Positions 8,501 through 17,277 are shown, counted from the first letter of the stretch. The stretch: DNA of 64,000 nucleotides from an uncultured Aquimarina sp. (GCA_947498705.1 CANMLW010000014.1:1-64000); one strand, 5' to 3'. Made by a program: numbers and translations. Notes: generated by a model from the letters alone, not told the origin.

Positions 8501-9604
8501 ATGACCAGAGAAGAATTTATTAAGATGTGCGGAATTCTTGGAGTAGGGCTTCCTCTTAAGTTTTCATTGATGTCTTGTTCATCAGACGATAAGATAAATG
8601 AACCTTTTAAGGGCAAGGTAGTCATCATTGGTGCTGGAGCCGGTGGACTATCTGCAGGATACTTGCTAAACCAACAAGGAGTAGATTTCGAAATTCTTGA
8701 GGCCTCGCCTGTGTATGGGGGCAGAATGAAGATTAATACGAGCTTTACAGATTTTCCGATTCCGCTGGGTGCCGAGTGGTTAGAAACCAGCACAAGTATT
8801 TTCGAGGAAATCGTAAATGATGCTAATACACCAATCAACATCGAAACCGTTAAAGATGCTCCAGACCGAAAATTTGTAAATTCTTCTTGGTATAACTTTT
8901 TCGAGCAATATATTGTTACTTCTATTGCCAACAAAATTGCTTACAACACTATTGTCAATGCTATTGACTATTCTGGTGACAAAATTGTGATTACTACTCA
9001 AAATGGACAACATACAGCCGATAAAGTAATTGTAGCAGTCCCGCTCAAAATTCTTCAAGATGGAGACATTAAATTTACGCCAACGCTTCCTCAAGACAAA
9101 TTAAATGCAATAAACGATGCTCCTATTTGGGATGGATTTAAAGCATTTTTTGAATTTTCTAGCAATTTTTATGGGGACGGTTTCGAGTTTAACATCACAC
9201 CTGCAAGCGATGGGCAAAAGCTGTATTACGATGCGTCTTTGGGGCAAAATACATCAAAACATATTCTAGGGTTATTTGTTGTAGGCAAACCCGTTCTCGA
9301 CTATAGTTCTCTTTCTAAAGATGATTTGAAAAATTTTATTTTGAATGAACTTGATAATATCTATTCAAATCAGGCAACACCCAATTATGTAAATCACATT
9401 TCTCAAAACTGGAATAATGAGCCCTTTATCAAATCAGGATATCTAAGTGACGAAGCAGACTGGAGAACCGTAAGAGAACTTGGAAAACCTGTGGCTAATA
9501 AAATCCACTTTGCAGGGGGAGCATATACCGATGGTAATGATTGGGTTTCTGTTCACACAGCAGCACAATCAGCAAAAAAAGCTGTCGAAGAGTTGAGTAA
9601 CTAA
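8501..9604 (+). CDS. Flavin monoamine oxidase-family lipoprotein
   Basis: A 367-residue FAD-dependent amine oxidase. The dinucleotide-binding motif VVIIGAGAGGLSAGYLL (Gly44-Gly49) is followed by the acidic ribose-binding strand FEILEASPVYGGRM. The C-terminal FAD motif (KIHFAGGAYTDGNDWVSVH) is intact. The N-terminus has a short hydrophobic segment ending SLMSC (Cys26), suggesting an exported or lipid-anchored form. At 367 residues it is shorter than typical family members (about 430-500), with a reduced substrate domain. The substrate is unknown. It appears monocistronic, with an AT-rich region and a small palindrome upstream. Confidence 0.87.
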   Translation: MTREEFIKMCGILGVGLPLKFSLMSCSSDDKINEPFKGKVVIIGAGAGGLSAGYLLNQQGVDFEILEASPVYGGRMKINTSFTDFPIPLGAEWLETSTSIFEEIVNDANTPINIETVKDAPDRKFVNSSWYNFFEQYIVTSIANKIAYNTIVNAIDYSGDKIVITTQNGQHTADKVIVAVPLKILQDGDIKFTPTLPQDKLNAINDAPIWDGFKAFFEFSSNFYGDGFEFNITPASDGQKLYYDASLGQNTSKHILGLFVVGKPVLDYSSLSKDDLKNFILNELDNIYSNQATPNYVNHISQNWNNEPFIKSGYLSDEADWRTVRELGKPVANKIHFAGGAYTDGNDWVSVHTAAQSAKKAVEELSN

Positions 9605-9683
9605 TATCCTCTAGAAAGTGAAGTAGTTGATCTTCCTAATTTATGGCAATATGCAATAGTTACTAAAAAAAGCTAAAGACAGA

Positions 9684-9730
9684 TACACAGAAAAATCGAA
9701 AAGTAACGTAACATTTTGCTGCGCTGTTAC
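9684..9730 (+). promoter_or_regulatory. GTAACA...TGTTAC upstream element, copy E
   Basis: ACAGAAAAATCG is followed by GTAACA (9708-9713) and TGTTAC (9725-9730), a perfect 6-bp inverted repeat with an 11-nt spacer. A tandem GTAAC at 9703-9707 precedes it. It lies 48 nt before the ATG at 9779. It is the best-preserved copy of the shared element. Confidence 0.5.
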
Positions 9731-9778
9731 ACTAATAAGAAATTCAGTATCCAATTAAAAAGATCAACTAAAAAAGCT

Positions 9779-10555
9779 ATGACATTAAAATCCCTGATAG
9801 AAAAAAAGTGGTTTTATATCGTACTATTTGGTGCACAATTAGTATTCTTACCGATAGCCACAAAAAACTTCGAATTTTCAGAAATTCGCAATATACTAGG
9901 AAAAACAATTTCGAATTCGATTATGGGAAGTTTGAAATCTTATTATCCTTATTTTCAAATTCCGTCATTACTTATTCTAATAGCATTAGTAGTTCTAAAA
10001 AACAAAATGAAAACGCTTTTTACTATTTATGTTATCGTGAGTTATGTACTTTTTAGCTTTCTTCAAAACATCGCAATAACAAAAGAATATGGTCTTAGTA
10101 TAGCAAGTCTTAATGTAGTATTGTTTCTGTTTGTGGCCTATGCATGGTTTCACGAATTATTACATTCGAAAAATGAATATTCATTTAACAACTTAAACTG
10201 GAAAACCAGCTGGTTAATTCCCATATCCATTCTTTGTTTTTGGTGGCCCCTAAATTGGAGTACGCTCGAATTTACTGCAGATATATCGCTATTTCTAAGC
10301 TGTGGATCATCATTAGCATTCTGTGCGATGACTCCCATTTTCCTATCTATTCTGACGTTTAATTTACCTAATGTAAATAGTACGACATATAGAATAACTG
10401 CTTTGGTTGGCTTTATCGTTGGTTGTTATAACATGATGAATTTTGCAAATCCCAAAACCACCAACATTGCCATAATGCATTTGCCTTTACTTATCGTATC
10501 GATATACACGCTAATTATTGGTTATAAAAAGAATACGATAAAGTATAAAAGGTAA
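9779..10555 (+). CDS. Multi-pass membrane protein, unknown function
   Basis: A 258-residue inner-membrane protein with about seven hydrophobic helices (for example FYIVLFGAQLVFLPIA, IPSLLILIALVVL, SLNVVLFLFVAYAWF). I chose the ATG at 9779 because the longer frame starts at TTG and would place the regulatory repeat inside the coding region. The motif AYAWFHELLHSK contains His residues near the membrane surface. I do not recognise a family. It appears to be controlled by the GTAACA-type element immediately upstream. Confidence 0.65.
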   Translation: MTLKSLIEKKWFYIVLFGAQLVFLPIATKNFEFSEIRNILGKTISNSIMGSLKSYYPYFQIPSLLILIALVVLKNKMKTLFTIYVIVSYVLFSFLQNIAITKEYGLSIASLNVVLFLFVAYAWFHELLHSKNEYSFNNLNWKTSWLIPISILCFWWPLNWSTLEFTADISLFLSCGSSLAFCAMTPIFLSILTFNLPNVNSTTYRITALVGFIVGCYNMMNFANPKTTNIAIMHLPLLIVSIYTLIIGYKKNTIKYKR

Positions 10556-10619
10556 GTTTTACGATGGGTTAACTATGATCACTACAAGAGATATGATTTA
10601 TAACTTTTAAAAACATAAA

Positions 10620-11237
10620 ATGAATAAAGCATGGAAATTTTCTGAATCAAAATCAGATAAACTAATTTTGATCAAAAATCAAACTATTTACAAAGGAAAT
10701 CTTGAACGGGAAAAAATAAATCGATTCTCTTTGGATACAGAAACTTCTTCTAATAATGAAATCGAAAAGGAATTGTTCAGTATTCCCTATCAATACATTA
10801 AGAAAATAATTAATCAAAAAGGAATCAAACATATAAAAATATTTTTTGGAAATGACTCTGAAGAAGAACTCAATATAAAGAATGAAAAAACCAAAAACGA
10901 AATCTTTGATTTTTTAAAAAACGATATTAAAGATTTAAAATATAAATCAGAAGTACCTGGTTTTTTTAGTTACAGCAAAACTCAATTTTTTGCTATACTT
11001 ATTTTAACTGGAATTTTTGTTTGGAGTATGTATTATGCCATTGAAATTGATAAGGGAACTGTTTTTGAGCTACGAGGAGGGTCTAGAGGGCCAGGAATAG
11101 GAGGACTTGTATTTATCCTAGCAAATTTTGGAAAGACAAAACTAATACTTGGATATTTTGTATTTATGGGACTAAGTCTTTTGTCCTTGTTTCGTAAATT
11201 AAAATCCAGAACAGAAAGAGAAGTTCTTTACCGATAA
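10620..11237 (+). CDS. Membrane-anchored protein of unknown function
   Basis: A 205-residue protein with a soluble, Lys/Glu-rich N-terminal half (about 1-115, possibly a PH-like small beta domain) and two C-terminal membrane helices (QFFAILILTGIFVWSMYYAI and KLILGYFVFMGLSLLSLF). The helices are separated by a Gly-rich loop (LRGGSRGPGIGGLVF). There is no signal peptide. The spacing from the preceding membrane-protein gene is 64 nt, so the two may be cotranscribed. I cannot assign a function. Confidence 0.6.
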   Translation: MNKAWKFSESKSDKLILIKNQTIYKGNLEREKINRFSLDTETSSNNEIEKELFSIPYQYIKKIINQKGIKHIKIFFGNDSEEELNIKNEKTKNEIFDFLKNDIKDLKYKSEVPGFFSYSKTQFFAILILTGIFVWSMYYAIEIDKGTVFELRGGSRGPGIGGLVFILANFGKTKLILGYFVFMGLSLLSLFRKLKSRTEREVLYR

Positions 11238-11332
11238 ATAATTACACCATATAATTAAGATCATCATAACTAGGTCATCATTCAATTGTTTATTATATTT
11301 TTAATAAGGCACAATACTTGTGGTCAGAAAAA

Positions 11333-11383
11333 GTTAGCAACCAATGCATAAAAAGTCAAGTACAATTTACCATTCTATGACAC
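11333..11383 (+). promoter_or_regulatory. Degenerate upstream element, copy B
   Basis: The block AGCAACC, then AAAAAGTC, then ACAATTTACC and TATGACAC aligns with copy A at 716-775, but the GTAACA half-site is eroded to GTACAA. It lies about 40 nt before the transglutaminase-like gene. Confidence 0.35.
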
Positions 11384-11421
11384 ACATAATACTCGTTGGG
11401 CACATATAAAAACAATAATGT

Positions 11422-12462
11422 ATGATAAAAAAATTATTACTTATAGTATTTCTACTAGTAGTTGGAAGGGTTGAGGCACAATCCCAATATAGTTATATAG
11501 ATCAAAATGCCAAATCAGTTCCTGATCATCTTAAAACATATCAGGAAATTGCGAATCACTTAACAAAAAACCTGGTAACGCCAGAGCAGAAAGTACGAGC
11601 ATTATATGTATGGATCGCGCATAATGTTCAATATGACATACATAAATTAAACATAAAAAAAATACGTAATACTTCTGACGAAATTATACAATATGTATTA
11701 AGAAATAGAAAAGGGCTTTGCCAACATTATTCAGAATTGTTTTCGGCAATGAGTACATCAATCGGGGTGAAAAATTATTTGATTAGGGGATACACGAGAT
11801 TTCCAAATGGTAATATTCCAGACAATGGTCATTCCTGGAATGCTGTTAAAATTGGCACTAATTATTATTTAATAGATATCACCTGGTCGGCAGGTTATGC
11901 AATAAATGACAAGTGGAATCATGAGTTTAGAGATGATTACTTTTTAATTCCTCCCAAAGAATTTATAAAATCTCATATGCCATTTGATCATACCTGGCAA
12001 TTTATTGATAACCCAATAAGTGATAGAGAATTTGCTTATGAAGATTTTCGAAAACTTAATAAAAAAGGACAGTTTAATATTACTGATTCAATAGCAACAT
12101 ATGAAAAACTAGCGAAACTGAAGCAGTTACAAAACACCTATGAACGAATTATTACTTCAACAACAAAGAATAGATTTTCACACAATAGTATTGAAGAAAT
12201 GAAATACAATTTGGCCGTAGAATCATTAAATTATGGTATTAAAAAATATAATGAGTATGTCCACCATAAGAATCATAAATATCGAAAACCAAAAATTGAA
12301 GATGCCGTGATTAAAGACTTAATAGACAAGGCATTATCTGGAATCCATCAGGCAAAAAGGATTTTGAATGAATTCTCTCCTAATGATAATGAATTAACTG
12401 AAATGAAATTAGAGGTACTCGAAGAAATACCGAAATATATTTCAGTTTTAGAAAGAGAATAA
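11422..12462 (+). CDS. Exported transglutaminase-like protein (paralog 1)
   Basis: A 346-residue protein with a signal peptide (MIKKLLLIVFLLVVGRVEAQ) and a transglutaminase-like (papain-fold) domain. The putative triad is clear: Cys100 in RKGLCQHYSELF, His137 in NGHSWNAVKI and Asp152 in LIDITWSAG. The upstream strand VRALYVWIAHNVQYD is typical of the family. The remaining 150 residues are helical and Lys-rich. The protein likely acts in the periplasm as a protease- or crosslinker-like enzyme, but its substrate is unknown. A second copy of the same architecture lies at 23530-24570. It appears monocistronic. Confidence 0.85.
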   Translation: MIKKLLLIVFLLVVGRVEAQSQYSYIDQNAKSVPDHLKTYQEIANHLTKNLVTPEQKVRALYVWIAHNVQYDIHKLNIKKIRNTSDEIIQYVLRNRKGLCQHYSELFSAMSTSIGVKNYLIRGYTRFPNGNIPDNGHSWNAVKIGTNYYLIDITWSAGYAINDKWNHEFRDDYFLIPPKEFIKSHMPFDHTWQFIDNPISDREFAYEDFRKLNKKGQFNITDSIATYEKLAKLKQLQNTYERIITSTTKNRFSHNSIEEMKYNLAVESLNYGIKKYNEYVHHKNHKYRKPKIEDAVIKDLIDKALSGIHQAKRILNEFSPNDNELTEMKLEVLEEIPKYISVLERE

Positions 12463-12587
12463 GCGTATTTATTTTAAAAAACTATATCCAAAATTCGAGA
12501 CGAGATATACATCTCGCCTCGAAATCTTATGTGCACCTATTTTGGGATACTTCCATCCAGCAACCAAAAAAGAGTAGCATTCTGTAC

Positions 12588-12998
12588 TTATTTTTTTACT
12601 CGCACAAGTTCACCATTCTGAAGCATAAATTCGTTCCCTTCATAGTCAATAAGTTTTCCTCCGTTTTTTGGATATGCTTTCTCATCTTGAAATTTAGCAA
12701 TTGCACCATTTAAAATATCAATTACCTGCTTATTAGCAGTAATAAAAGGGTTACGACTTGTATGAAAAATCACTCCATTAGCCTTTTCTTCAGCAACACC
12801 ATCTTCTCCTGTATTGGTAATTGTATAATCGTCTGCACTAAATACAGTTTCTCTTCCAATATTCGTTACAAAATAATGATCTTGAGTAATGTGGCCATAT
12901 TCCTTACCTTTTTTAAAATAAACTGTTGGGTTACTTCCCAGTTTTCCAGTATAACCTATAATGTTATCTTTTGTATAAAAATCATCTCGATATCCCAT
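12588..12998 (-). CDS. Small hypothetical protein
   Basis: A 136-residue soluble protein on the minus strand with a clean ATG at 12998. The N-terminus MGYRDDFYTKDNIIGYTGKL is followed by a beta-rich, Gly-containing region and a C-terminal segment LIDYEGNEFMLQNGELVRVK that looks like a two-strand hairpin. There is no signal peptide or transmembrane helix. The family is not recognised. It is convergent with the transglutaminase-like gene and has a long gene-free stretch upstream. Confidence 0.65.
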   Translation of the reverse strand: MGYRDDFYTKDNIIGYTGKLGSNPTVYFKKGKEYGHITQDHYFVTNIGRETVFSADDYTITNTGEDGVAEEKANGVIFHTSRNPFITANKQVIDILNGAIAKFQDEKAYPKNGGKLIDYEGNEFMLQNGELVRVKK

Positions 12999-13498
12999 AA
13001 TTTGAATAATTTATATGAACACTATTAGCTTGTTGATAGCAATTCATTGTTTGACACTCCTACTCTATCCAGTTTTCGGATTTCCTGTTATTACTATGCT
13101 AACTGATCCAACGCCACTTCAGCTTTTCAGATTCAGCCCTTAATTATTAAAAGAAAAGATAGTAGCTACTCAATCGAATATTGTTCTTTTAATTAGGTTT
13201 CTAAATTTGTCTACTTAGCTTTTTGACACTTCAAAGTTGAAGAATAAACAAAAGAAGATTTCAAAAAATGATACAAGAAGCCAAATGGATGCTACAAGTG
13301 ATTAATTGAAGGGTATAAGAAGAAAATTAAAACTCCCACTTAGTGAGGTAAACACTATAATACTCATACAAAAGATAAACTATGCTATAGTAAACAACAA
13401 AATACAACATGCTAAAAAACACCTAATAAATATCCCGGAAAACAGGGTAAAACAAATACGGTAAAAGAGTTAATTTAGCAAAAATAGTAAACCACCAA
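12999..13498. other. Gene-free stretch, no clear feature
   Basis: About 500 bases between divergent genes. I see no ORF of credible composition, no RNA fold and no long repeat. TTGACAC occurs twice (near 13050 and 13211) and may mark -33 elements. It separates two accessory genes of unknown function. Confidence 0.4.
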
Positions 13499-13960
13499 AT
13501 GACAGAACGTATTAAAAAAGAGCTTTTAGAATCATTCGAACTTTATGCAAATCCTGAATATACCGGCTACAACCCTGTGCGTCCAGTTGCAAAAATTGTT
13601 TTTGCCGCACAAGGAGAAATAACATCTCCACCCGATTTAGAATTTATGGGTTATGGGGCTGGTACAGAGGGAGAAGCCTTTAGTGAGTGCGGAGGAATTA
13701 ATTTAGAATCCTTTTTTCCGTTAGATGCCAATGGAGAATATTTTGAGAAAGACGATGAAGAGTTTATCGAAGAATGCATTCAAAAAGCTGGTGTAGCAGT
13801 TTTAAATAGCCTCGAATCTATTGCTAATAGTGAAGAGTTTCAAAAAATACCAAAAGAAGGGCCGATCGTATTTGTGCTAAATTTAATCGATCAAATAAGC
13901 AAAGTCATTTGTAGAATTCATCCAAATGGCGAAATAGAATTGCCACCCAATAAACAATAA
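13499..13960 (+). CDS. Acidic hypothetical protein
   Basis: A 153-residue cytosolic protein, strongly acidic (KDDEEFIEECIQ near residues 84-95). It has a Gly-rich motif (EFMGYGAGTEGEAFSECGG) and a hydrophobic C-terminal strand/helix (GPIVFVLNLIDQISKVICRI). No signal peptide is present. It resembles the compact accessory or immunity-type proteins common in Bacteroidota, but I do not recognise the family. TAATTTAG 15-25 nt upstream is a weak -7 candidate. Confidence 0.6.
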   Translation: MTERIKKELLESFELYANPEYTGYNPVRPVAKIVFAAQGEITSPPDLEFMGYGAGTEGEAFSECGGINLESFFPLDANGEYFEKDDEEFIEECIQKAGVAVLNSLESIANSEEFQKIPKEGPIVFVLNLIDQISKVICRIHPNGEIELPPNKQ

Positions 13961-14011
13961 TTACAATACTATATTTTAAAATTTGTATTTTGAATGTTTA
14001 GGCAATCCGAA

Positions 14012-14051
14012 GTAGAAAAATCAAAAGCAAGGTAACAATTTGAAATGTTAC
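14012..14051 (+). promoter_or_regulatory. GTAACA...TGTTAC upstream element, copy C
   Basis: GTAGAAAAATC is followed by GTAACA (14032-14037) and TGTTAC (14046-14051), a perfect 6-bp inverted repeat with an 8-nt spacer. It matches copies at 716-770 and 9684-9730. Here it precedes a decayed coding remnant. Confidence 0.45.
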
Positions 14052-14067
14052 GATTTATATATTGAGC

Positions 14068-14209
14068 ATGATAGCCAAGAAAAATTGGGGAATCAGTTGA
14101 ACTATTTAAACTTGTTAATGACAAAGAAATACCTTTTACTAAAATAGAAGAGAAAGCATATATTTTCAGACCCGTAACATTAGAAAATGCCCCAACCAAA
14201 TTCGAATAG
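14068..14209 (+). pseudogene. Short eroded coding remnant
   Basis: ATG at 14068 begins MIAKKNWGIS then stops. The adjacent frame reads IGESVELFKLVNDKEIPF followed by KIEEKAYIFRPVTLENAP to TAG at 14207. The amphipathic, protein-like composition in one frame and the start in another suggest a small gene broken by a frameshift. The intact upstream element supports this. I do not know the original family. Confidence 0.35.
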
Positions 14210-14479
14210 AATATGTAATCATATTCAATGCTAATGTATATCCATTTTAAGTCAATATTTATAATGTTTGTATCGCCAATTATTGAGTACACTCTAAGTA
14301 AAAGAAGAGATGACAAAACTGAAACAATTAAACAGTTTAAGACGATTCTAATAATCCTAATGGGGTTTCAGTTTGGCCCATAATTCCAAAGTTAATTGCT
14401 AAACTCTAATTATTACTTATAATCGAGACCTCTATCTACTATAAAAACGGGAGCTCATAGAACTCCCGTTACTATAAAA
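14210..14479. other. Intergenic region after remnant
   Basis: AT-rich sequence without a credible gene. It contains only the terminator hairpin listed separately at its right end. Together with the remnant it forms a 500-nt area of decay between two hypothetical genes. Confidence 0.35.
14446..14470 (-). terminator. Rho-independent terminator of HTH operon
   Basis: AACGGGAG (14446-14453) pairs with CTCCCGTT (14463-14470). Read on the minus strand the stem is followed by T-rich sequence. It lies 10 nt past the stop of the XRE-type regulator gene. Confidence 0.7.
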
Positions 14480-14680
14480 CTATTCTGTTTCATGATGATG
14501 AAATATTTCCTCAATGGGTAACTCAAACAATTTCGATATTTTGAATGCTAATGGTAAACTTGGATCGAACTTGCCTTTCTCTATGGCATTAATTGTTTGA
14601 CGCGAAACCGCTAATGAATCGGCGAGATCTGCCTGCGTCATATCTCTTTCTGCACGAAGTACTTTTAATTTATTTTTCAT
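14480..14680 (-). CDS. Compact XRE-family HTH regulator
   Basis: A 66-residue protein made almost entirely of a Cro/C1-type helix-turn-helix: MKNKLKVLRAERDMTQADLA followed by AVSRQTINAIEKGKFDPSLP. This minimal size is typical of the regulators paired with small multi-pass membrane proteins in many bacteria. Its start overlaps the stop of the membrane-protein gene by 4 nt (ATGA), so the two are translationally coupled. The C-terminus is rich in His (FHHHETE). It probably represses its own operon. Confidence 0.88.
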   Translation of the reverse strand: MKNKLKVLRAERDMTQADLADSLAVSRQTINAIEKGKFDPSLPLAFKISKLFELPIEEIFHHHETE

Positions 14681-15084
14681 GAGTAACGCTTTTTTCCAAC
14701 AAGTAATGCTATCATATAAGTGATACTGATTAATATCACCAGAAACCCAATTTCTGCATCACTCGAAATGACATTCGCTATATCTGTTACCGAATAGCTC
14801 AATCCCCCTACAATTCCAACACCCAAAGCAATGCCCATGGCATCTAATTGAATTTTCTTTTGCAGTTCATCCAATACATTCAGGTGTTTGATGTTTGCCC
14901 AAATCATTCCTGCACCAAAAGCTGTATTAATTACAATCGCAAGAATGCTCCAGGTGGTGTTTTCATTCCAAAGAAACTTTGGTCCAAAGGTTGCTAATGC
15001 CAAAGAGACAACCCACAATAGGGTCCACAGTGCCAAAATCTTTGTGACTTTTTCGATTTGTTTATTCTTTTTTTCGTTTTTCAT
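14677..15084 (-). CDS. Four-helix membrane protein paired with HTH regulator
   Basis: A 135-residue inner-membrane protein with four predicted helices (ALWTLLWVVSLALATFG, WSILAIVINTAFGAGMIWA, MGIALGVGIVGGLSYSV, IGFLVILISITYMIALLVG) and a basic N-terminus. It is first in a two-gene operon with the XRE-type regulator. The membrane-protein/mini-XRE pair is a common bacterial arrangement, but its function is generally unknown. A strong Bacteroidota promoter precedes it. Confidence 0.8.
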   Translation of the reverse strand: MKNEKKNKQIEKVTKILALWTLLWVVSLALATFGPKFLWNENTTWSILAIVINTAFGAGMIWANIKHLNVLDELQKKIQLDAMGIALGVGIVGGLSYSVTDIANVISSDAEIGFLVILISITYMIALLVGKKRYS

Positions 15085-15124
15085 TTGTCAATTACATTTG
15101 ATTATTTGTAAAGCTTATTTGACA

Positions 15125-15156
15125 CAAATATATAAAACTTCAATCAATATGACAAA
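15125..15156 (-). promoter_or_regulatory. Strong Bacteroidota-type promoter
   Basis: On the minus strand, TTTG (15153-15156) is separated by exactly 20 nt from TATATTTG (15125-15132). This matches the -33 TTTG / -7 TAnnTTTG promoter of this phylum. It lies 41 nt before the ATG at 15084. It is the best full promoter match I found in the window. Confidence 0.62.
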
Positions 15157-15510
15157 TAAACTTTACTTTTTGTCGTGTAGACCATTCTTTTAGATCGAAT
15201 CAACCATAAAAACAATAAAAGTAACTTCCAAGTCAATGAGCAGTAAAATTGAGAAATTTTGGATAGAGAATCAGTATTAAAAAGTGCATAACAACTGTAT
15301 ACAACTAATAAAGTATTTAGTGACTTTTGAGAATTCTGCGTTATTTAGCAACATCCTAAATATAGAATTTGACTTTTACATATGAGAAATATAAAATCAA
15401 AACACTTATATTTGACTAAGAGCTAACCTGAAAGTTTATTACTTTCTGCAGCCCTACTTCCCAAACCATATACAAACATTAATAACTCTTAAAATTTCAA
15501 AAGCATCCTT
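15157..15510. other. Intergenic region
   Basis: No gene is apparent. TATATTTG at 15407-15414 is a perfect -7 box on the plus strand about 100 nt before the MORN-variant gene, but no -33 element is at the right spacing. A short inverted repeat GAAAGT/ACTTTC (15430-15446) follows it. Confidence 0.35.
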
Positions 15511-16071
15511 ATGAAAAAATTGATTTTCGTTTTAATTATTTTTCTAATTGGAAAATGTTTTGGTCAGGATCAAGTTAGTTTTTATGAAAATGGTCAAACA
15601 AAAAGTATTAGTAGCTTTAAAAATGGTATTGAGGAACGTAAAGATTATTACCAAAATGGCCAATTAAAAAGACAGTCTTTGAAGAACAAAGAAGGCCTAA
15701 ACATCGGTAAAACAATTCGTTATCACAAAAACGGACAGCTCTGTTATGAGCTTCACCATAAACAGGGAAAGAAAGATGGTGAATGGACTTTCTATAATGA
15801 AGATGGAAGCATAAATGGTATAGAAAATTATTCTGATGGAAAAAAAACAGGAATCTGGAAAGGGTACTATAACGGCCATTTACTATTTATGCTCGAATAC
15901 GACAATGAAGGTAATTTGATAAAAGATGTTGGTTATCGCGAAAATGGATCAATGACTAAGGTTTATAGATACAATGCTGAAGGAAAAATCATTTCTAAAG
16001 ATTATTTTGATGAAAATGGGAAAAAGATAGAATTAACCGTTAAAACCATTCTTAAGGATCCTGAATTCTAA
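15511..16071 (+). CDS. Exported YwqK-like MORN-variant repeat protein
   Basis: A 186-residue protein with a signal peptide (MKKLIFVLIIFLIGKCFGQ) followed by a run of MORN-variant repeats of the YwqK antitoxin type: FYENGQ, YYQNGQL, YHKNGQL, YNEDGS, YYNGHL, YRENGSM, YNAEGKI and FDENGKK, about every 20-25 residues. Such repeats form a beta-sheet ribbon. Database names call many of these antitoxins, but an exported copy without a toxin partner is more likely a periplasmic or surface scaffold. No toxin gene is adjacent. Confidence 0.82.
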   Translation: MKKLIFVLIIFLIGKCFGQDQVSFYENGQTKSISSFKNGIEERKDYYQNGQLKRQSLKNKEGLNIGKTIRYHKNGQLCYELHHKQGKKDGEWTFYNEDGSINGIENYSDGKKTGIWKGYYNGHLLFMLEYDNEGNLIKDVGYRENGSMTKVYRYNAEGKIISKDYFDENGKKIELTVKTILKDPEF

Positions 16072-16319
16072 TTTATATTGGGACTTCCCAAAGATCTTTG
16101 ATAGTAAATCCATAGGAATCAACCATTTAAAAACCTTTTATTAAAAAAGCTATCTCCTATATTTTAGTTCTCCGAAAAAATAACTTTTCGGCAGAGATTG
16201 TGTTTTCATATATAAAAACTGTATTTTAATTGTTTAATACATCTCAACAAAAGCTGTAAGTGTTTATAAGCCATGCCTATAGAATACAGTTTTTGACTAT
16301 AACTTCAACAAACAATTAC

Positions 16320-17261
16320 ATGAAAAGGCTTCATCAAATTTTTATTATTTGTTGTTTTATTACAATGCTAGCTTGCAAGAATAATAGCAATACTCGTAGA
16401 AAATCAATCTCGAATGACACTAATAAATCAGGTAGTATTATTATTGATGGTTCTGTCCTAAATTATTCTATTAAAGGAAAAGGGACTCCTCTTCTATTAA
16501 TTGGATCAGATCCAGAATACTTTTCAAAAAGCTTTTTAGATAATTTTCGATTATATACAATAGAAATGAGGTTTAATGCACAAAAGTACCAGCCCATTGA
16601 CCTTTCAAAATACAATATAGATCATCTATTTAAAGATATAGATACCATGCGGTCTGTTCTGGGGATTAAAAAATTTATAATCGCTGGACATTCTGTTTTG
16701 GGAGCAGTTGCTCATAAATATGCAAAAGAACATCCAGAATATGTTTCTCATGTCGTAATGATGGCAACTCCCAGAACCTGGGGAACAACTACCTACAACG
16801 AGGCCGTTAATGTGTATTGGGAAAGTGCGTCTGAAAAAAGAAGAGCATTGTATCATAAAAATCAAAAACAGTTAGAAAAAGAAAAAAATGACAGCCTAAA
16901 TCGTCGTGAAGTTTTTATCAAAAGTCTTGTGGCTTCTGGACCCAAAAGATGGCATGATGAGAATTTGGATGCCACACAATTCTTTGAAAGAGTAAATTAT
17001 AATTTAGACTTTTTATTCCACCTGTTTGGCAAAGTAATGCCAGAATACGATCTATGCTCTCCTGAAGAGAAATTAGATATTCCCGTTTTTGCTGCTGTTG
17101 GAAAAAGTGATTACATCGCTCCTATGTCCCTTTGGAATACAAAATGTAAAGAGTCAACCAACCTAACAATTTCTTTGTTTGAAGAAAGTGGACATACCCC
17201 TCAATACGAACAAAGTGAACTGTTTACTAAAAGATTAGTCGATTGGATTCATAAAAATTAA
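16320..17261 (+). CDS. Alpha/beta-hydrolase lipoprotein
   Basis: A 313-residue alpha/beta hydrolase with a lipoprotein signal peptide (lipobox MLAC, Cys19). I start it at ATG 16320 because this puts the signal peptide at the N-terminus. The longer frame adds 20 unlikely residues. The nucleophile elbow is GHSVLG (Ser125), a slightly unusual form in which Leu replaces the usual small residue after S-x. The distal His is in SGHTPQYEQ, and Asp is likely in AVGKSDYIAP. It is probably periplasmic and lipid-anchored. The substrate is unknown. A hairpin terminator follows. Confidence 0.82.
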   Translation: MKRLHQIFIICCFITMLACKNNSNTRRKSISNDTNKSGSIIIDGSVLNYSIKGKGTPLLLIGSDPEYFSKSFLDNFRLYTIEMRFNAQKYQPIDLSKYNIDHLFKDIDTMRSVLGIKKFIIAGHSVLGAVAHKYAKEHPEYVSHVVMMATPRTWGTTTYNEAVNVYWESASEKRRALYHKNQKQLEKEKNDSLNRREVFIKSLVASGPKRWHDENLDATQFFERVNYNLDFLFHLFGKVMPEYDLCSPEEKLDIPVFAAVGKSDYIAPMSLWNTKCKESTNLTISLFEESGHTPQYEQSELFTKRLVDWIHKN

Positions 17262-17277
17262 AAAACGCCCCTATAGC

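Noticed and set aside
12531-13028. Plus-strand ORFs opposite the 12588-12998 gene
   Set aside because: Phe/Ser/Ile-rich shadows. The minus-strand frame has balanced, protein-like composition and a clean ATG.
14888-15193. Plus-strand 101-codon ORF over the membrane-protein gene
   Set aside because: Antisense to a well-supported four-helix membrane protein paired with an XRE regulator, and it runs through that operon's promoter.
15511-16071. YwqK-like gene as half of a toxin-antitoxin pair
   Set aside because: The protein is exported and no toxin-like gene is adjacent. The family name alone does not support a toxin-antitoxin call.
16172-16191. CCGAAAA/TTTTCGG hairpin as terminator
   Set aside because: The arms pair, but no T-run follows and it lies 100 nt past the stop, so I left it out of the features.
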